Assembly (NCBI GenBank): GCA_020975725.1
Contig: QXJR01000005.1
Coordinates: forward strand, 434,001 to 498,000
From: Picocystis sp. L7
Lineage: Eukaryota > Chlorophyta > Picocystophyceae > Picocystales > Picocystaceae
Reading direction: 5' to 3'
Length of the DNA stretch: 64,000 nucleotides
Every line of letters starts with the position of its first letter. Within the stretch, counting starts at the first letter, position 1. The translations under genes were made by a program, and so were the position numbers. The notes beneath the pieces are model-generated. The model did no database searches. It had not been told where the DNA came from and worked only from the letters and a program-made list of their open reading frames with translations. Of the stretch, positions 24,325 through 35,811 are shown piece after piece.

Positions 24325-24599
24325 TAGATTATTGTTGTGTTTCTTTTTACTACGATGCTTCGTTTCATCATTGCGCATCATAGAGTTTGCGCACGCATCG
24401 TGACGGGCTAGTCGTCACAACGATCTTCTTTCGGACTCGTACACGAAGGGAGGAGTACTATAGGTGGGAGACTTCTAAACATTCATTACAACGATCATAT
24501 TGTGCACTGCCAATGTGCTTGTGCTGCACACAAAGGATGCTGAAATTCATGCACATAGAAAGTGCACGAGCTATTCAGCTCACGAGCTGCTCAAATGCT

Positions 24600-25247
24600 A
24601 CTGGACTGCCGTGGACTGCTGGAATATGGACTGCTCTGCAGGAAGATGGACTGCTCTGCTGGATTGCTCGATGGACTGCTCTGCTGGAAGATGGATTGCT
24701 GGATGGACTGCTCTGCTGGATTGCTGGAAGATGGATTGCTGGATGGACTGCTCTGCTGGATTGCTCGATGGACTGCTCTGCTGGATTGCTCGATGGACTG
24801 CTCTGCTGGATTGCTGGAAGATGGATTGCTGGATGGACTGCTCTGCTGGATTGCTCGATGGACTGCTCTGCTGGAAGATGGATTGCTGGATGGACTGCTC
24901 TGCTGGATTGCTCGATGATGGATTGCTGGATGGACTGCTCTGCTGGATTGCTCGATGAACTGCTCTGCTGGAAGATGGATTGCTCGATGGACTGCTCTGC
25001 TGGATTGCTGGATGGACTGCTCTGCTGGATTGCTGGAAGATGGATTGCTGGATGGACTGCTCTGCTGGATTGCTCAATGGACTGCTCTACTGGAAGATGG
25101 ATTGCTCGATGGACTGCTCTGCTGGATTGCTGGAAGATGGATTGCTCGATGGACTGCTCTGCTGGATTGCTCGATGGACTGTTGGATGGACTGCTCTGCT
25201 GGATTGCTTGATGGATTGCTCTGCTGGAAGATGGATTGCTTTGCAAC
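24600..25247. repeat. Minisatellite inside the Harbinger element
   Basis: About 650 bp built from the core CTGCTCTGCTGGATTGCT followed by either CGATGGA or GGATGGA, with units near 25, 32 and 40 bp depending on an inserted GGAAGATGGATTGCT. The units lack stops in several frames, so long open frames appear on both strands; I regard these as by-products. Confidence 0.93.
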
Positions 25248-25272
25248 GTGGGTGAACTCGGAACCGTCAGCC

Positions 25273-26468
25273 TTACTCTAAGTGGTACATTGCTCGGTAC
25301 TCCTGCATGGTGGGAGGCCGAGTCTCAAAGTAGCTGTTCGCGACGCCGGCATAACGACAAGTATGGTAGTTAGTTAGAAGCGCAGCAACCCAATCCTCCT
25401 TGCTCGTGGCCCGTGCGCCAATCATCTTTCGCGTGGCATCCGTTACAAATGGCCAGAGGCTGCCCATTTTCCCGAACACCCATTCCACGCTTTCTCGATA
25501 GTGCGACATGGCAGTGGCGTACTCCCGCATCGCTGGTGTCCGATTGTTCCTTTTTGGAGCCCGCAGCAAGACGTCACTCAATGGGTACGCTGCATCGCCG
25601 TAGAGGCACACTCGCCGTCCAATCCGTTCGCACATCGCACGCATTCGAGGAACAAGTCCCGAATCAACCAACATTTGCGGATCGTTCGTTCTTCCTGAGG
25701 CGGGTCCATACCAGTCGCCAATCAAGAAGTTGGGCAAGACGACGCACTGGTACTTGACCTTGTGCGCTCTTTTCACCCATTATACATGCTTTCCTGTCCG
25801 TCGGTCGGCCTGCAGATGGTGAACATCGTCCCATCGATGAACCCCGCACAACTCTGCTCCACGCAACCGCAACGCGCAAGGACGTCCGCAAACGCCACGA
25901 GGTCCTGCTCCCACATCTCCAGCCGCATTGCACGCCGCGCATGCTCGTATACGTGGTCCAGCACCACGTTGTACATCTCGGAGATCCCAGGTGGGGATCG
26001 TCCGAAAACCTGCGCCAGCTCCATATTCCGTTCGCGTCCAGCGAGTCGACGCAGCAGGAGCAGGAACGCCTCCTCTCCTTGGAAGGCATGGTTGCTGCGC
26101 GACCGGAAGATCGGTGGGATGCCTAGCAACCCTCGCAACTCCGCGATCGCCTCCCGGTCGAAGCGGAAGGACGCTCGCAGTTCGTCCTCCGTGAAGGAGT
26201 TCGCGCTACGACCAGGGCTCGCAGGAGGAGCTTGCGGGCTCCACCATTCCATCATTTCCTCCACCGCGGCATCGCATTCGCGTGCAAGCTCGTCGAAGTA
26301 GGTTGCGAACGCCATCCCTAGATTCCGTGATCCACGCGTGACCACGATCGCCGTAGATCGCAGGCACGCGATCTCCACCTGCATCTCCCGCAGCTGCATG
26401 ATTTCCAGAATCCTGCCTTGGCGCTGCGGCATGGTGCCGCTGTCGTCCCTCCTTCCCGCGCTCTTCAC
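25273..26468 (-). pseudogene. Harbinger DDE transposase (DDE_Tnp_4), frameshifted
   Basis: Transposase of about 398 codons. The N-terminal part carries a helix-turn-helix region (DREAIAELRGLLGIPP to RRLAGRERNMELAQVFG). The DDE core has GFIDGTMFTICRP, GPASGRTNDPQML, LYGDAAYPLSDVLL and YRESVEWVFGKMG, supplying the D, D and E. Between MYNG and KRAHKVKYQ near 25776 the frame changes by one base, at a point where the family is continuous (YNGxKRxH), so this is a real frameshift unless there is a sequencing error. It ends at MYHLE. Confidence 0.88.
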
Positions 26469-26711
26469 GTGGTCTTGCTACCGCCGAGGAAGGGGTCCCA
26501 TCACGGCCGAGGCCACGAAGGGATTATTTTCCTCAAAGCATGTGTCCAAATCGCTCCATAATGACGGATGGAGTGTTCTCCTTGTTTCGTTCCTTTTTCG
26601 CGGACCCGCAGAGGATCCCCCAAAATAGAACCACTATTTGCGGCAAATAAGGTCAGGATTCTATTTTCCGGTCGGGCAAACCCGGGTCAACGGTCAAAAA
26701 ATTACGTAATG

Positions 26712-26752
26712 CGCGACCGGAAGGTTTTTTTTTGGCAAAACGGAATGCCTCT
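26712..26752. repeat. Harbinger right terminal inverted repeat
   Basis: Reverse complement begins AGAGGCATTCCGTTTTG and continues through a run of A to CCTTCCGGTC, matching the left end. Confidence 0.88.
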
Positions 26753-27114
26753 ATTGAATGGATGCCTCTTGTCATGGCAAAGCAAGTTGCAACCCATTGT
26801 GTCAACCTCCACAACCGAGGCTGAGTACCAATCGGCATCGAGTGCCGTCAAAGAAGCAATCAGGTTAAAAAACCTGCTTTCTGACTTAACAGGTGGCTAC
26901 TTGAGCAAACAGGTGGTCACTTACTGTGAAAATCAAGCATGCATCAAGATATTGGAGAACAATCACAGCATGCATCAAGATATTGGAGAACAATCACAGC
27001 ATGCAGAAGACAAAACATACTGATGTGGCCCATCACTTTGTCCGTGAACGGGTCATGCTAGGCGATGTCATGTCCCGTTATTGCGAAAGTGCGGAGATGG
27101 TGGCAGATTATTGA
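26753..27114 (+). pseudogene. Copia RNase H, C-terminal part
   Basis: The RNase H continuation LLNGCLLSWQSKLQP, STSTTEAEYQS and VTYCENQACIKI is clear. The end HHFVRERVMLGDVMSRY resembles the Copia HIDVRYHFIRE region. A short tandem duplication repeats ILENNHSMHQDI. It ends shortly before the 3' LTR. Confidence 0.85.
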
Positions 27115-27214
27115 ACTAAAAACTCAAATCAGCAAACATTCTGGAGATGCATTACAAGGCTTGGTGTGATCCAAATGAACGCAAGAGATACCACAAACTG
27201 ATCCTGGGTGGGAG

Positions 27215-27519
27215 TATTGAAAAAAAAGGGGTGCAGGATTCCCCTGTGGCAGTTTATTCTCTACTTTCGACGCCGAGTCCGTGCCCGAGATCGAAGCTGT
27301 GTACGCACGCGCCGCCTAACGCGTGCTTGTTAACTTTGATGAACTACCACCCACTATATGTATGAAGTGGGTTAATGCATGTATTTCACTCTTTGCTATC
27401 CATGCCAAGACGCGCTTTGAGTTGCCACGCCTTTCTCCCATCCGTCGGTCGTCACCGACCAGTCGACCAGGCGCAGGGGATTTAGACCCCCTTCTGGAGA
27501 AAGGACAACTCTCACGAAA
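27215..27519 (+). repeat. Copia 3' LTR
   Basis: The 305-bp partner of 11334-11636 is preceded by the purine tract GGGTGGGAG at 27206-27214. It is followed by CTCCC, which is at once the Copia target duplication and the left duplication of Gypsy-3. Confidence 0.9.
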
Positions 27520-27524
27520 CTCCC

Positions 27525-28253
27525 TGTTGCATAAGGCAGTGGCCTCCTCCTGTGAACGAGGCCCACCAGGGTCCGTCGAGACCCTGGCTTACGGGTCCGA
27601 ACCATCGAGGCTACCCATCGAGTAAGGGATATGATATCCCTTTGGAATACAACGACAGTACCGTTCCGGAACCAGAACCAGTTTCCCCCGGTCGCATTGA
27701 AGCACGGTCGCCCCCGATCAGAACGGGCTTCTTGTAAGGGGAACCGGGGACTTTGATCGAGACAGACCGAAGGGAACCCGCCGACCCCGTCCCAATCCAC
27801 AATTGTGAGGGGTGGGCCTGAGGGGGCTGAACGGTGTCGAGCAAGTGACAGCTCACAGTCGCCCCGGGGCGAGCAAAATGGACGGTCAGGTGTGACTTAG
27901 AGGAGGACGAAGGCGGATAAGACACCCCCTTTGCTCCAATTCCAACCGCCAGTGAGAGGCGGTGAGAGAGGTAGACCTATCGTCCCTCTTTGCTTTGTGA
28001 TAGAACTTGACTTTGCCAACCACCAGCGCGCCACCTTCCGTCCTCTCTCGACGACTTGCTGAGGCCTACGCGCTTGCCCAACCACCAGGAGGTCGACCTC
28101 GCTAGGCACCACGCCTCGAGCCGGCTAGAAGGGGACTTTGTCCGCGAGTGCGAGGACCCTCGCCCAAGACCGGTGCACCGGCTCCTTCCCGTCACACGCT
28201 CTCCTCCAAGGCACGTGTGTGAGTGTCCAAGACTCACGGACGCTTTTGCAACA
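27525..28253 (+). repeat. Gypsy-3 5' LTR
   Basis: 729 bp, TGTTGCATAAGG at the start and CTTTTGCAACA at the end. It contains the palindrome TCGCCCCGGGGCGA near 27860. Internal DNA begins CTGTCTAAGCTTG. Confidence 0.95.
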
Positions 28254-28299
28254 CTGTCTAAGCTTGTACTTGAGAGAAGACTGCCGTACGTTCAAGTAA

Positions 28300-29538
28300 A
28301 TGGAAGATCCGGAGCACACAACTCGAATGGGTTCGCTCCGTAGGGACTTGGAAGAAGAACGAGCCATGCGAAGCACGCTCCAAGAGCGCATTGCTGAGCT
28401 CGAAGGTCAGCTTGAAGCCTTGCAAACAAACCCAACTGATGGCGAAGAACAAAATATCACCGATGAGAACCAAGAAAATCAGCAAGTGACAACCGTAGGA
28501 GGGACGCATGCGCCCTCCGAGGAAGAGGGACTTCCTCATCTCACCACATTGTATGGAACAGCCCTCCAGGACTCAAAGAACATACAAAAGGTCTCCCTGG
28601 AGAAGCCTGAAAAATTTACTGGAAATGAGCTTGATGAAAATCCATATGCTTTAACTTACTGGTATCGTGATGTTGTGTGTTGGTGCCAAGCATACGCTCT
28701 CGACCGTCCGAAAGAGCAGTTGGTACTTGCGATCAGTCAAGCTTTGGGAGGCACAGCAAAATCAATGGTGCAGAATCTCATCATGCGCGATCCAGGTGCC
28801 CTCAAATCAGTGGAAGAATTGTACGCTTACCTCCGCCGTACGTTCCAGAATCAAGACCCAGGCCCTGAGGCATGGCGCGAATTTCATACTACCCGTATGC
28901 GCAGGAGCGAAAATGCTTTACAGTTTCTGAACCGGCTGGTGCAATTGACATTCGTCGTCAACGCAAGTACATCTCCTGTATGCCGTACGCTAACGGAGAA
29001 TGATATATCAGCAAGGCTGCAGCATGGACTGCCAGCCTACCTCCAGCGAGCATTGTATAAGCACCTGGACCACCTGATTGATGTGGATAAAGTTCCTGAC
29101 ATGGAACCAGGAAACTTAGCATCAGTCATATTCAAGCTAGAAAAGGAAGCTGCTGAACAGCCCCGCAAAGAGACCAAGACAGCTGATGATCAACCGACGA
29201 ATCGCTACGCAACTGCCCGTCGCAACAGCGATCACCGTCCCCGTTTGGAACCGATGCGAAGGCCAGTAGCTGCTGCGATGCCGGCGCCATCGAAGGATAA
29301 TCAGGACAGCGGCTCCGCAAGGAGAGAGCGAAAGCGATTCGACGATCTCGATGAAGGGCAGAAGAGTGCTATCATAAAGGTGCAGACTCAGCTATCGAAC
29401 AAGCCGCTCGGAGCCAGGCTGTCCCAGGAAGAGAAGAACATGTGCCTTGCGCACGGGCTGTGCCAACGCTGCCGTCGTTACGGCCATGATCAGTCCTCAT
29501 GCAAAATGGCATCTGTTATGGGTGCCCCAAAAAACTGA
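28300..29538 (+). CDS. gag: Gypsy-3 gag
   Basis: A 412-residue gag with an open frame. The N-terminal coiled coil covers about residues 10-45 (RDLEEERAMRSTLQERIAEL). The capsid-like part includes SLEKPEKFTGNELDENPYAL, YWYRDVVCWCQAYALDRP, YLRRTFQNQDPGPEAW and RLQHGLPAYLQRALYKHLD. The C-terminal zinc knuckle is CQRCRRYGHDQSSC. The start lies 46 nt after the 5' LTR. It ends at the TGA that follows the A AAA AAC heptamer, so pol is expected from -1 frameshifting. Confidence 0.9.
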   Translation: MEDPEHTTRMGSLRRDLEEERAMRSTLQERIAELEGQLEALQTNPTDGEEQNITDENQENQQVTTVGGTHAPSEEEGLPHLTTLYGTALQDSKNIQKVSLEKPEKFTGNELDENPYALTYWYRDVVCWCQAYALDRPKEQLVLAISQALGGTAKSMVQNLIMRDPGALKSVEELYAYLRRTFQNQDPGPEAWREFHTTRMRRSENALQFLNRLVQLTFVVNASTSPVCRTLTENDISARLQHGLPAYLQRALYKHLDHLIDVDKVPDMEPGNLASVIFKLEKEAAEQPRKETKTADDQPTNRYATARRNSDHRPRLEPMRRPVAAAMPAPSKDNQDSGSARRERKRFDDLDEGQKSAIIKVQTQLSNKPLGARLSQEEKNMCLAHGLCQRCRRYGHDQSSCKMASVMGAPKN

Positions 29539-29576
29539 GTACTCTCCGCCCGGTGACCCAGGTTACCGGAGCGGAG
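29529..29576 (+). promoter_or_regulatory. gag-pol -1 frameshift signal of Gypsy-3
   Basis: Heptamer A AAA AAC at 29529-29535, TGA, 8-nt spacer, hairpin 29544-29576 with arms CTCCGC-CCGGT and ACCGG-A-GCGGAG around a 10-nt loop and a single bulged A. Gypsy-4 has the same bulge with different stem bases. Confidence 0.82.
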
Positions 29577-31679
29577 CCGGGAGCGAAACCAGCAGCAGCC
29601 CCGGTTACCAATGAAAGGACTCCTGTCTGCCTGAACTCATTGAGTAATATAAGGCCTAGACAGGAATTCCTAGCTGCAGAAACTTACTTTGGAAAGAAAA
29701 CGAACAAAATCAGGACACAAGCCTACCTTGATACATTAGCAAGCTACTCATTCATCAGCGAGAAACTATTTCATGAACTGCAGTCCACTGACCCAGCAGG
29801 GGTGACCTGGAAGAACACTGGCGATGCCGTGCAGTTCACCGTAGCCGTAGGCCAGCAGGTTCATACAGCCCCAGTAATTCAGGCCACCGTTACGATCGAT
29901 GGCTTCCGTGGTCAAGTACCCTTCGCAGTTGCACCACTGGAGACATTTGATTGCATATTAGGGGGGACCTTCTGTGACAAACACCTGATGGCCCTAGACT
30001 GGCAGAACCACCGAATGGTCTTAAAGAACAGTAATGGCAGAAAGCACACTGTGTATGGAGATCACCAGTTCATCGCATCCAGAAAGCTGGACTTAATCGT
30101 CCCCAGATGCGAAGCTCGGAAGGCGGTACAGGACCCAGGCTGTCTATTGCTTATGATACAGCCTCTGGATCCCAGACCAGAAATTATCGATGAAGAAGCA
30201 GACCTTGACCACATGCGGACAAAAGTCAGCGATGAATGGGAGCTGGACCACAGCGATCAGTACCGGCTGGACCGACTGATCAATCACCGATATAAGGGCT
30301 TATTTGAGCCTCGTACGCAGCTACCGCCAGAGCGTGTTAGCGGAGAGGCCTTCAAAATACAGCTCACTGAAAATGCGACCCCGCAGTACAGGAATTATTA
30401 TCGGCTATCCCCTCACCAGCAGGCTGCCCTAAAGGAGTTAATCAGCGAATACGTCGATGCCGGTAAAATGGACCTTTGTGCTGGCTCCAGCTGGGGAGCC
30501 CCAGTAATCCTAGTACCGAAGAAAGACGGGGGCTGGCGGGTCGTGTTTGACTACCGCCTGCTTAACAATGTTACTGTCAAGGACAGATATCCGCTGCCCC
30601 GTATAGATGACTACCTGCAGAACTTGAGAGGTGCGAAATACTTTTCCTCGCTGGATGCTTTGGATGGGTTCCACCAGGTTAGGATGGATCCTGCCGACAT
30701 CCATAAAACTGCAGTGGTCACACCCTTTGGATCCTATGTGTGGAAGGTCATGCCCATGGGTGCTGCCAACGCGCCTGCGATGTTTCAGCGCATGATGAAC
30801 AGAATATTTGGTCACCTGCTCTACTTAAAGGTGTACATGGATGACATATTGGTGCATTCTGAAACAAAAGAAGAGCATTTCCAACACCTTGAGGAATTCT
30901 TCGCTACCTGCGAACAGGCCGACATCCGGCTGAAACGATCGAAGTGTCACTTTTTCAGAAGTACTCTGGAGTGGGTAGGCTTTCGGATACGTAATGGACA
31001 GTTGGCGTGTACCAACCACCTACTTACCAAGATCCAGCAGTTCCCACGACCGCAGTCGCAACGCGATAATATGGCCTTCCTTGGGCTGTGCCAATTCTAT
31101 ATGCGATTCGTCCCGCATTATGCTGAACTTACAGCCCCATTGACTGAGTTGAACCAGGCATCGATGAAACATGGGTTCACATCCTACTGGAAAGGCCCAC
31201 AAGAAGAAGCTTATAACAAACTGGTTGCAGCACTCACGAACCCACCCGTCCTGGCACTCTTCGATGAGGACCGACCGATCCGAGTCGAGACGGATGCTTT
31301 GGACATCGGCATGGGAGCAGTTCTGATGCAGCAGGATGAGCAAGGGGAGTGGCACCCAGTTGAATATTGGTCAAAGAAGCTGAATCAAGCCCAACAGAAT
31401 TATCATCCAGCAGAGAAGGAAACCTGTGCCATCCTGTATGCTCTGCAGCATTGGAGGCACTTGTTGTTTGGTCAGCACTTCACCGTACTTATGGATAACA
31501 AAGCCAGCCATTTCCTCAACACCAAGTCTACAGAGCAGTTGTCTCCGCGCGAGATGCGATGGATTGAGAAATTAGCCTACTTTGCCCCCTTCATTGTTGA
31601 GTGTAGACTAGGATCAGAAAATACTGGGGCAGACTACTCATCGCGCCATTCGGCTAAGGTGGACAATGGATCAGTCTAC

Positions 31680-32550
31680 TGCATACTGATCTGTGTGCTG
31701 GTATGGGTACAACGCTACGCGCTTTGGAAATTGCTCTGCCTCCATCCACAGATATTACGATCGATTACATTGCCGTCGAAAGGGACCCAGATTGCCGCAG
31801 CGTCATACAGAGGGTGTTCAATCAAGTACGACTCGCCCGTCCAGGGCTGTTTACGCGTAAAGACATATTCCGTTACGGCAATGATGTGACCATATTAGGG
31901 CAGCGGCGAAAACTCCCCAAGGTACACTTACTTATAGCAGGAGTACCCTGCCAGCCCTTTTCGCGAGCGAACACAGACCAAGGCAAACCTCCCCTAGGAC
32001 TACTTGACCAACGAGAGCTGTTCACTGCACTTGCTAATATACACAAGCGCTTGAACAGTCCGGACTTTATATTAGAGTGCACCCCATTTGCTACTCACCT
32101 GGAATCTCACCTGGACACGATTGCTGAATGGTTTGGATCCCCAGTAGTTGAGGACCTGTCACAGTATGGGGCGCAGGCTCGTACAAGGTTATGCTGGACC
32201 TCACTACCCCCCCTGCAGGAACCTCAGCTCTCGATGGGACCAATACCTCTTACCTGGCAGGAGTGCTTGGATGCTGGTGCAACCGTCCAACGCGATGATC
32301 TGAATCGACCTCGCTTGAAATGTCCAACTTTGATGGCCAGCTCACGGTCGCACAGCGATCGTGCGAAAACCACCTGGGTCCATGATGAAGGAGGCGAACT
32401 TCGCCCGCTGAGCGTTAACGAACGAGAGCGATTGGTTGGGATGCAGCCTGGTGGTACTGCTGCAGCGAACGTAAGCGATGCGAGCCGGCAGCGCATGTGT
32501 GGTAATGCATTTCCAGTTGGATGGATTGCCCACATGCTGCTGCGTTGGCA
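31680..32550 (+). other. Cytosine-C5 DNA methyltransferase domain in Gypsy-3 pol
   Basis: Readable motifs: GTTLRALEIALP (end of motif I), YIAVERDPDC (II), GVPCQPFSRANT (IV), LECTPFATHL (VI), AQARTRLCW (VIII), RLKCPTLMASSRSHSDRAKT, RLVGMQPGGTAA (IX) and GNAFPVGWIAHM (X). Confidence 0.85.
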
Positions 32551-34547
32551 AATTCACACACGGACGCTTAGACCGCTAGCATGCCGCAGTCCAGCAGGGA
32601 CTGTGTGTGGATCGATCGCGTCAATTACTACGCCACGATCGGTGCGCTCAATGCTCTGCGCTACGCAAGGGGAGCCACCTACTCTACTGGAGCGTATACG
32701 CATCGCTGCCGACAATGATGCCAGTTACCAGGAACTTCTTCATTCTCCAACTGAAGACCATATTGTCAAGAACAGCCTTCTTTTTACAACCAGTGACAAT
32801 GCACAGCCAGTACTGGTGGTGCCTGCAGACAATAGCCTCAGACAGGAGCTGCTACACATGGTTCATGATCAGCGACACTTTGGTTCAGCGAGAACTTATG
32901 CAGATGCCTCAAGACACTTCACGTGGAAGGACCTGAAGAGACACGTCGAACTCTTCGTCGCACGCTGCCCTGTGTGCCAACTGCAGAAGCCCAGTAACCG
33001 GTCCTGACACAGTCAGCTTTGCCCAGAGTTCAGGTTCTTTCCATATCCTTTCCATACTGTTGTGATAGATGTGGTTGAAAATCTACCGCTCACTGCTCTT
33101 GGCCATAATGCTGTCCTGACAGTGGTGGACCGCTTCACGAAGTTCGCTATCTATATACCGATCCACTCCACATGGAGTGCGCATCGTCAGGCTCAGTGCT
33201 TAATGGATAACCTGGTGTACAAGTATCACACCCCAGTTCGTATACATACCGACAACTGGCCCGCCTACCGATCGTTGTTTCAAGCTTTCTGTGCAGCTTT
33301 GGGAGTCCGCCATGTTACTGGCACTCCATATCATTCTCAATCGCAGGGAGGAGCAGAGCGACAGCATCGCACGCTCTTGCAAACGCTGAGAACAACATGC
33401 TCTGATAAGCACCAATGGGATCTGTTCTTACAAGCAGCAGCTCACGCATACAACGATTCGGTGCATACAGCTACTAACTTCTCACCCTTTCAGCTATTAT
33501 TTGGATGTCCATCCAGACTGCCCTGGCATTTGCAGATTCCAACCATAGAGGGCACTAATCAATCAGACATCGTAACGACATTCGACCGCCGGGTAACCAG
33601 TTTATTAAAAAAGCACCGATCGGTCTACGATACTGTCCAGGCCAATTTGCGTAAAGCTGCGGAGCGCATGGCCGCCGCTGCCGCGCATCGACCGAAGAAA
33701 ACATTTGAAGCTGGGGACAAGGTGAAGGTGCCGTATGGTCTCAAGGGGCCTGCTGACAAACATAAGCTGGACCCATACTTTGTTGGCCCTTATGTCATTA
33801 AACGGGCGCTGAGGAACGGCTGTTACGAACTGGACTTACCACCTGGCTCTGCATTTTCAGAACGAATCCACGCTGATCGCCTTGAGCACTGGACAGGTTC
33901 AGACCTCACGCTATTTCCGATGGACGAAGATCGACAACTGCAAGCGTCCCCGCTGCCGGATACAGATGCTATGCGTACCGAGTCAAGGCTGTGCCGCATA
34001 CGACGCTACCAGCTGCGCGATTTCTCCGCGTTCCCAGCGAGGCCAGTGCGCTATTGGGTGGAAAGCAATCTCTCAGATCCTTCGCAACGCTACTTCTGGG
34101 TGGATGAAACAGCAGCTTTGATGGATGACTTTTTACCACTGGAAGAACACAATGGGTGTATTCCAGAACAGGGTATCACAGATGCTAACTATGAAGCAGT
34201 TCAGACGCATAAGAAAACTACCTACCTGCAGTCACCCAGCCCAAATATGATCAACACCTGGCCATTCACCAAGCTACCTTTTCAAACCAGACAGCGGCCA
34301 CGCAAGCCGCAACGGACCGACCTAACCGGCGCAATTGTGCAGGAGCTTTTCCATGAGGGGCAGGACAAGTCAGCTTATTATCAGGGGTTGGTGACAGATG
34401 AAGACAATGGGCTCTTTGAGGTGCTATGGACAGATGGCAAGAAAGACTACTATCTTGCAGACCAAATCAGATCAATGTTGTATGACCCCATAGCATACAT
34501 CTATGACTTTCAGGTATAGCCAGGTTCGTCCCAGGGAGCCGGGAGAG

Positions 34548-35276
34548 TGTTGCATAAGGCAGTGGCCTCCTCCTGTGAACGAGGCCCACCAGGGTCCGTC
34601 AAGACCCTGGCTGACGGGTCCGAACCATGGAGACTACCCATCGAGTAAGGGATATGATATCCCTTTGGAATACAACGACAGTACCGTTCCGGAACCAGAA
34701 CCAGTTTCCCCCGGTCGCATTGAAGCACGGTCGCCCCCGATCAGAACGGGCTTCTTGTAAGGGGAACCGGGGACCTTGATCGAGACAGACCGAAGGGAAC
34801 CCGCCGACCCCGTCCCAATCCACAATTGTGAGGGGTGGGCCTGAGGGGGCTGAACGGTGTCGAGCAAGTGACAGCTCACAGTCGCCCCGGGGCGAGCAAA
34901 ATGGACGGTCAGGTGTGACTTAGAGGAGGACGAAGGCGGATAAGACACCCCCTTTGCTCCAATTCCAACCGCCAGTGAGAGGCGGTGAGAGAGGTAGACC
35001 TATCGTCCCTCTTTGCTTTGTGATAGAACTTGACTTTGCCAACCACCAGCGCGCCACCTTCCGTCCTCTCTCGACGACTTGCTGAGGCCTACGCGCTTGC
35101 CCAACCACCAGGAGGTCGACCTCGCTAGGCACCACGCCTCGAGCCGGCTAGAAGGGGACTTTGTCCGCGAGTGCGAGGACCCTCGCCCAAGACCGGTGCA
35201 CCGGCTCCTTCCCGACACACGCTCTCCTCCAAGGCACGTGTGTGAGTGTCCAAAACTCACGGACGCTTTTGCAACA
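34548..35276 (+). repeat. Gypsy-3 3' LTR
   Basis: 729-bp partner of 27525-28253, preceded by the polypurine tract GGGAGCCGGGAGAG at 34534-34547. Confidence 0.95.
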
Positions 35277-35281
35277 CTCCC

Positions 35282-35811
35282 AAGGGCCCTTGATTGGGTG
35301 ACTCAGGATGGAAGGGCGACTGAGGCTTCTGGTAAGGGAACCGTTCTTTACCGGAAATTACCACCCCCAAACAAATCCAAGTCTATCCCAAGCCTTGACT
35401 GGACCATCTCTTCGATTCGAACGGGGTCTTCACCCCCTTCGGATAGGATATAGGAGTCCGGTAAGAGCACCGTTTTAGTCCTTGTAAGTTAAAGGGTGCA
35501 CTAGTTCAACTGGATCAGTCGTGGGGTACTTGAGCAATGGGGGGACATGCGTCCTTTTGTGTCGCCGGTTGCACTGCAAGTAGCACATCGGTCAATTACG
35601 TCCGGGATGTTCATAGAACGGGTGTTGCTGGGAGAGAGAGATTTCGAGATGGGAGCGAGGTGGCGCCCAAGGATAGGAAATCGAACAAAAATGTGGAGAT
35701 TCGAGGCACCAAAGATGCACTCATTGTCTTTCGAAACGTGCTTCTTGACAAAACACAACCCATGGGCAAGAGATAACGAAACGCAAGGAAGCAAAAGGGA
35801 ACGAGCGGCTG
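35282..35811. other. Unassigned DNA right of Gypsy-3
   Basis: No supported gene. This is the original right flank of the Copia insertion (it continues from the CTCCC duplication) and leads into the 3' end of the Crypton-like gene on the minus strand. Confidence 0.45.

Larger units (their letters stand above)
23115..26752. mobile_element. Harbinger-type DNA transposon
   Basis: A 3638-bp element with about 40-bp terminal inverted repeats that start AGAGGCATTCCGTTT and continue with a run of A and CCTTCCGGTC. It is flanked by the 3-bp duplication ATT at 23112-23114 and 26753-26755, which fits the 3-bp duplications of PIF/Harbinger. It carries a Myb-like gene on the plus strand and a DDE transposase on the minus strand, converging on a minisatellite. 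It sits in the Copia RNase H region. Confidence 0.92.
11334..27519 (+). mobile_element. Copia LTR retrotransposon, old and broken, split by Gypsy-2 and Harbinger
   Basis: Order is LTR, gag, protease, integrase, reverse transcriptase, RNase H, LTR; integrase before RT makes it Ty1/Copia. It is flanked by the 5-bp duplication CTCCC at 11329-11333 and 27520-27524. The 303-305 bp LTRs differ at roughly 9% of positions by eye, so it is much older than the gypsy copies. Gypsy-2 (15455-23065) and the Harbinger element (23115-26752) both sit in the RNase H region; only 49 bp of Copia lie between them. Without these guests it is about 4.9 kb, a normal Copia size. The coding part also has about ten breaks of its own. 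Confidence 0.92.
29529..34519 (+). pseudogene. pol: Gypsy-3 pol (protease-RT-RNase H-methyltransferase-integrase), broken
   Basis: Protease YLDTLASYSFIS near 29728; RT with WGAPVILVPKKDGGWR near 30495 and YMDDIL near 30834; RNase H near 31285; methyltransferase about 31680-32550; integrase zinc finger near 32860-32980 and catalytic part 33060-33370; C-terminal extension to 34519 with RPVRYWVESNL, LEEHNGCIPEQGI and a final YYQGLV...LWTDGKKDYY module. The two or three breaks make a full polyprotein unlikely. Confidence 0.88.
27525..35276 (+). mobile_element. Gypsy-3: Ty3/gypsy element with cytosine methyltransferase, slightly broken
   Basis: A 7752-bp element on the plus strand. The 729-bp LTRs differ at about seven positions (1%). 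It is flanked by CTCCC at 27520-27524 and 35277-35281. Gag is open; pol shows about two or three breaks. Domain order equals the other copies. Its left duplication is also the right duplication of the Copia element, so it landed exactly on the Copia edge. Confidence 0.95.

Noticed and set aside
24387-25246. Long open frames on both strands (up to 274 codons) in 24387-25246
   Set aside because: They are translations of the CTGCTCTGCTGGATTGCT minisatellite, open in several frames at once.
24600-25247. CRISPR-like array
   Set aside because: The repeats are contiguous without unique spacers and lie in a eukaryotic transposon.
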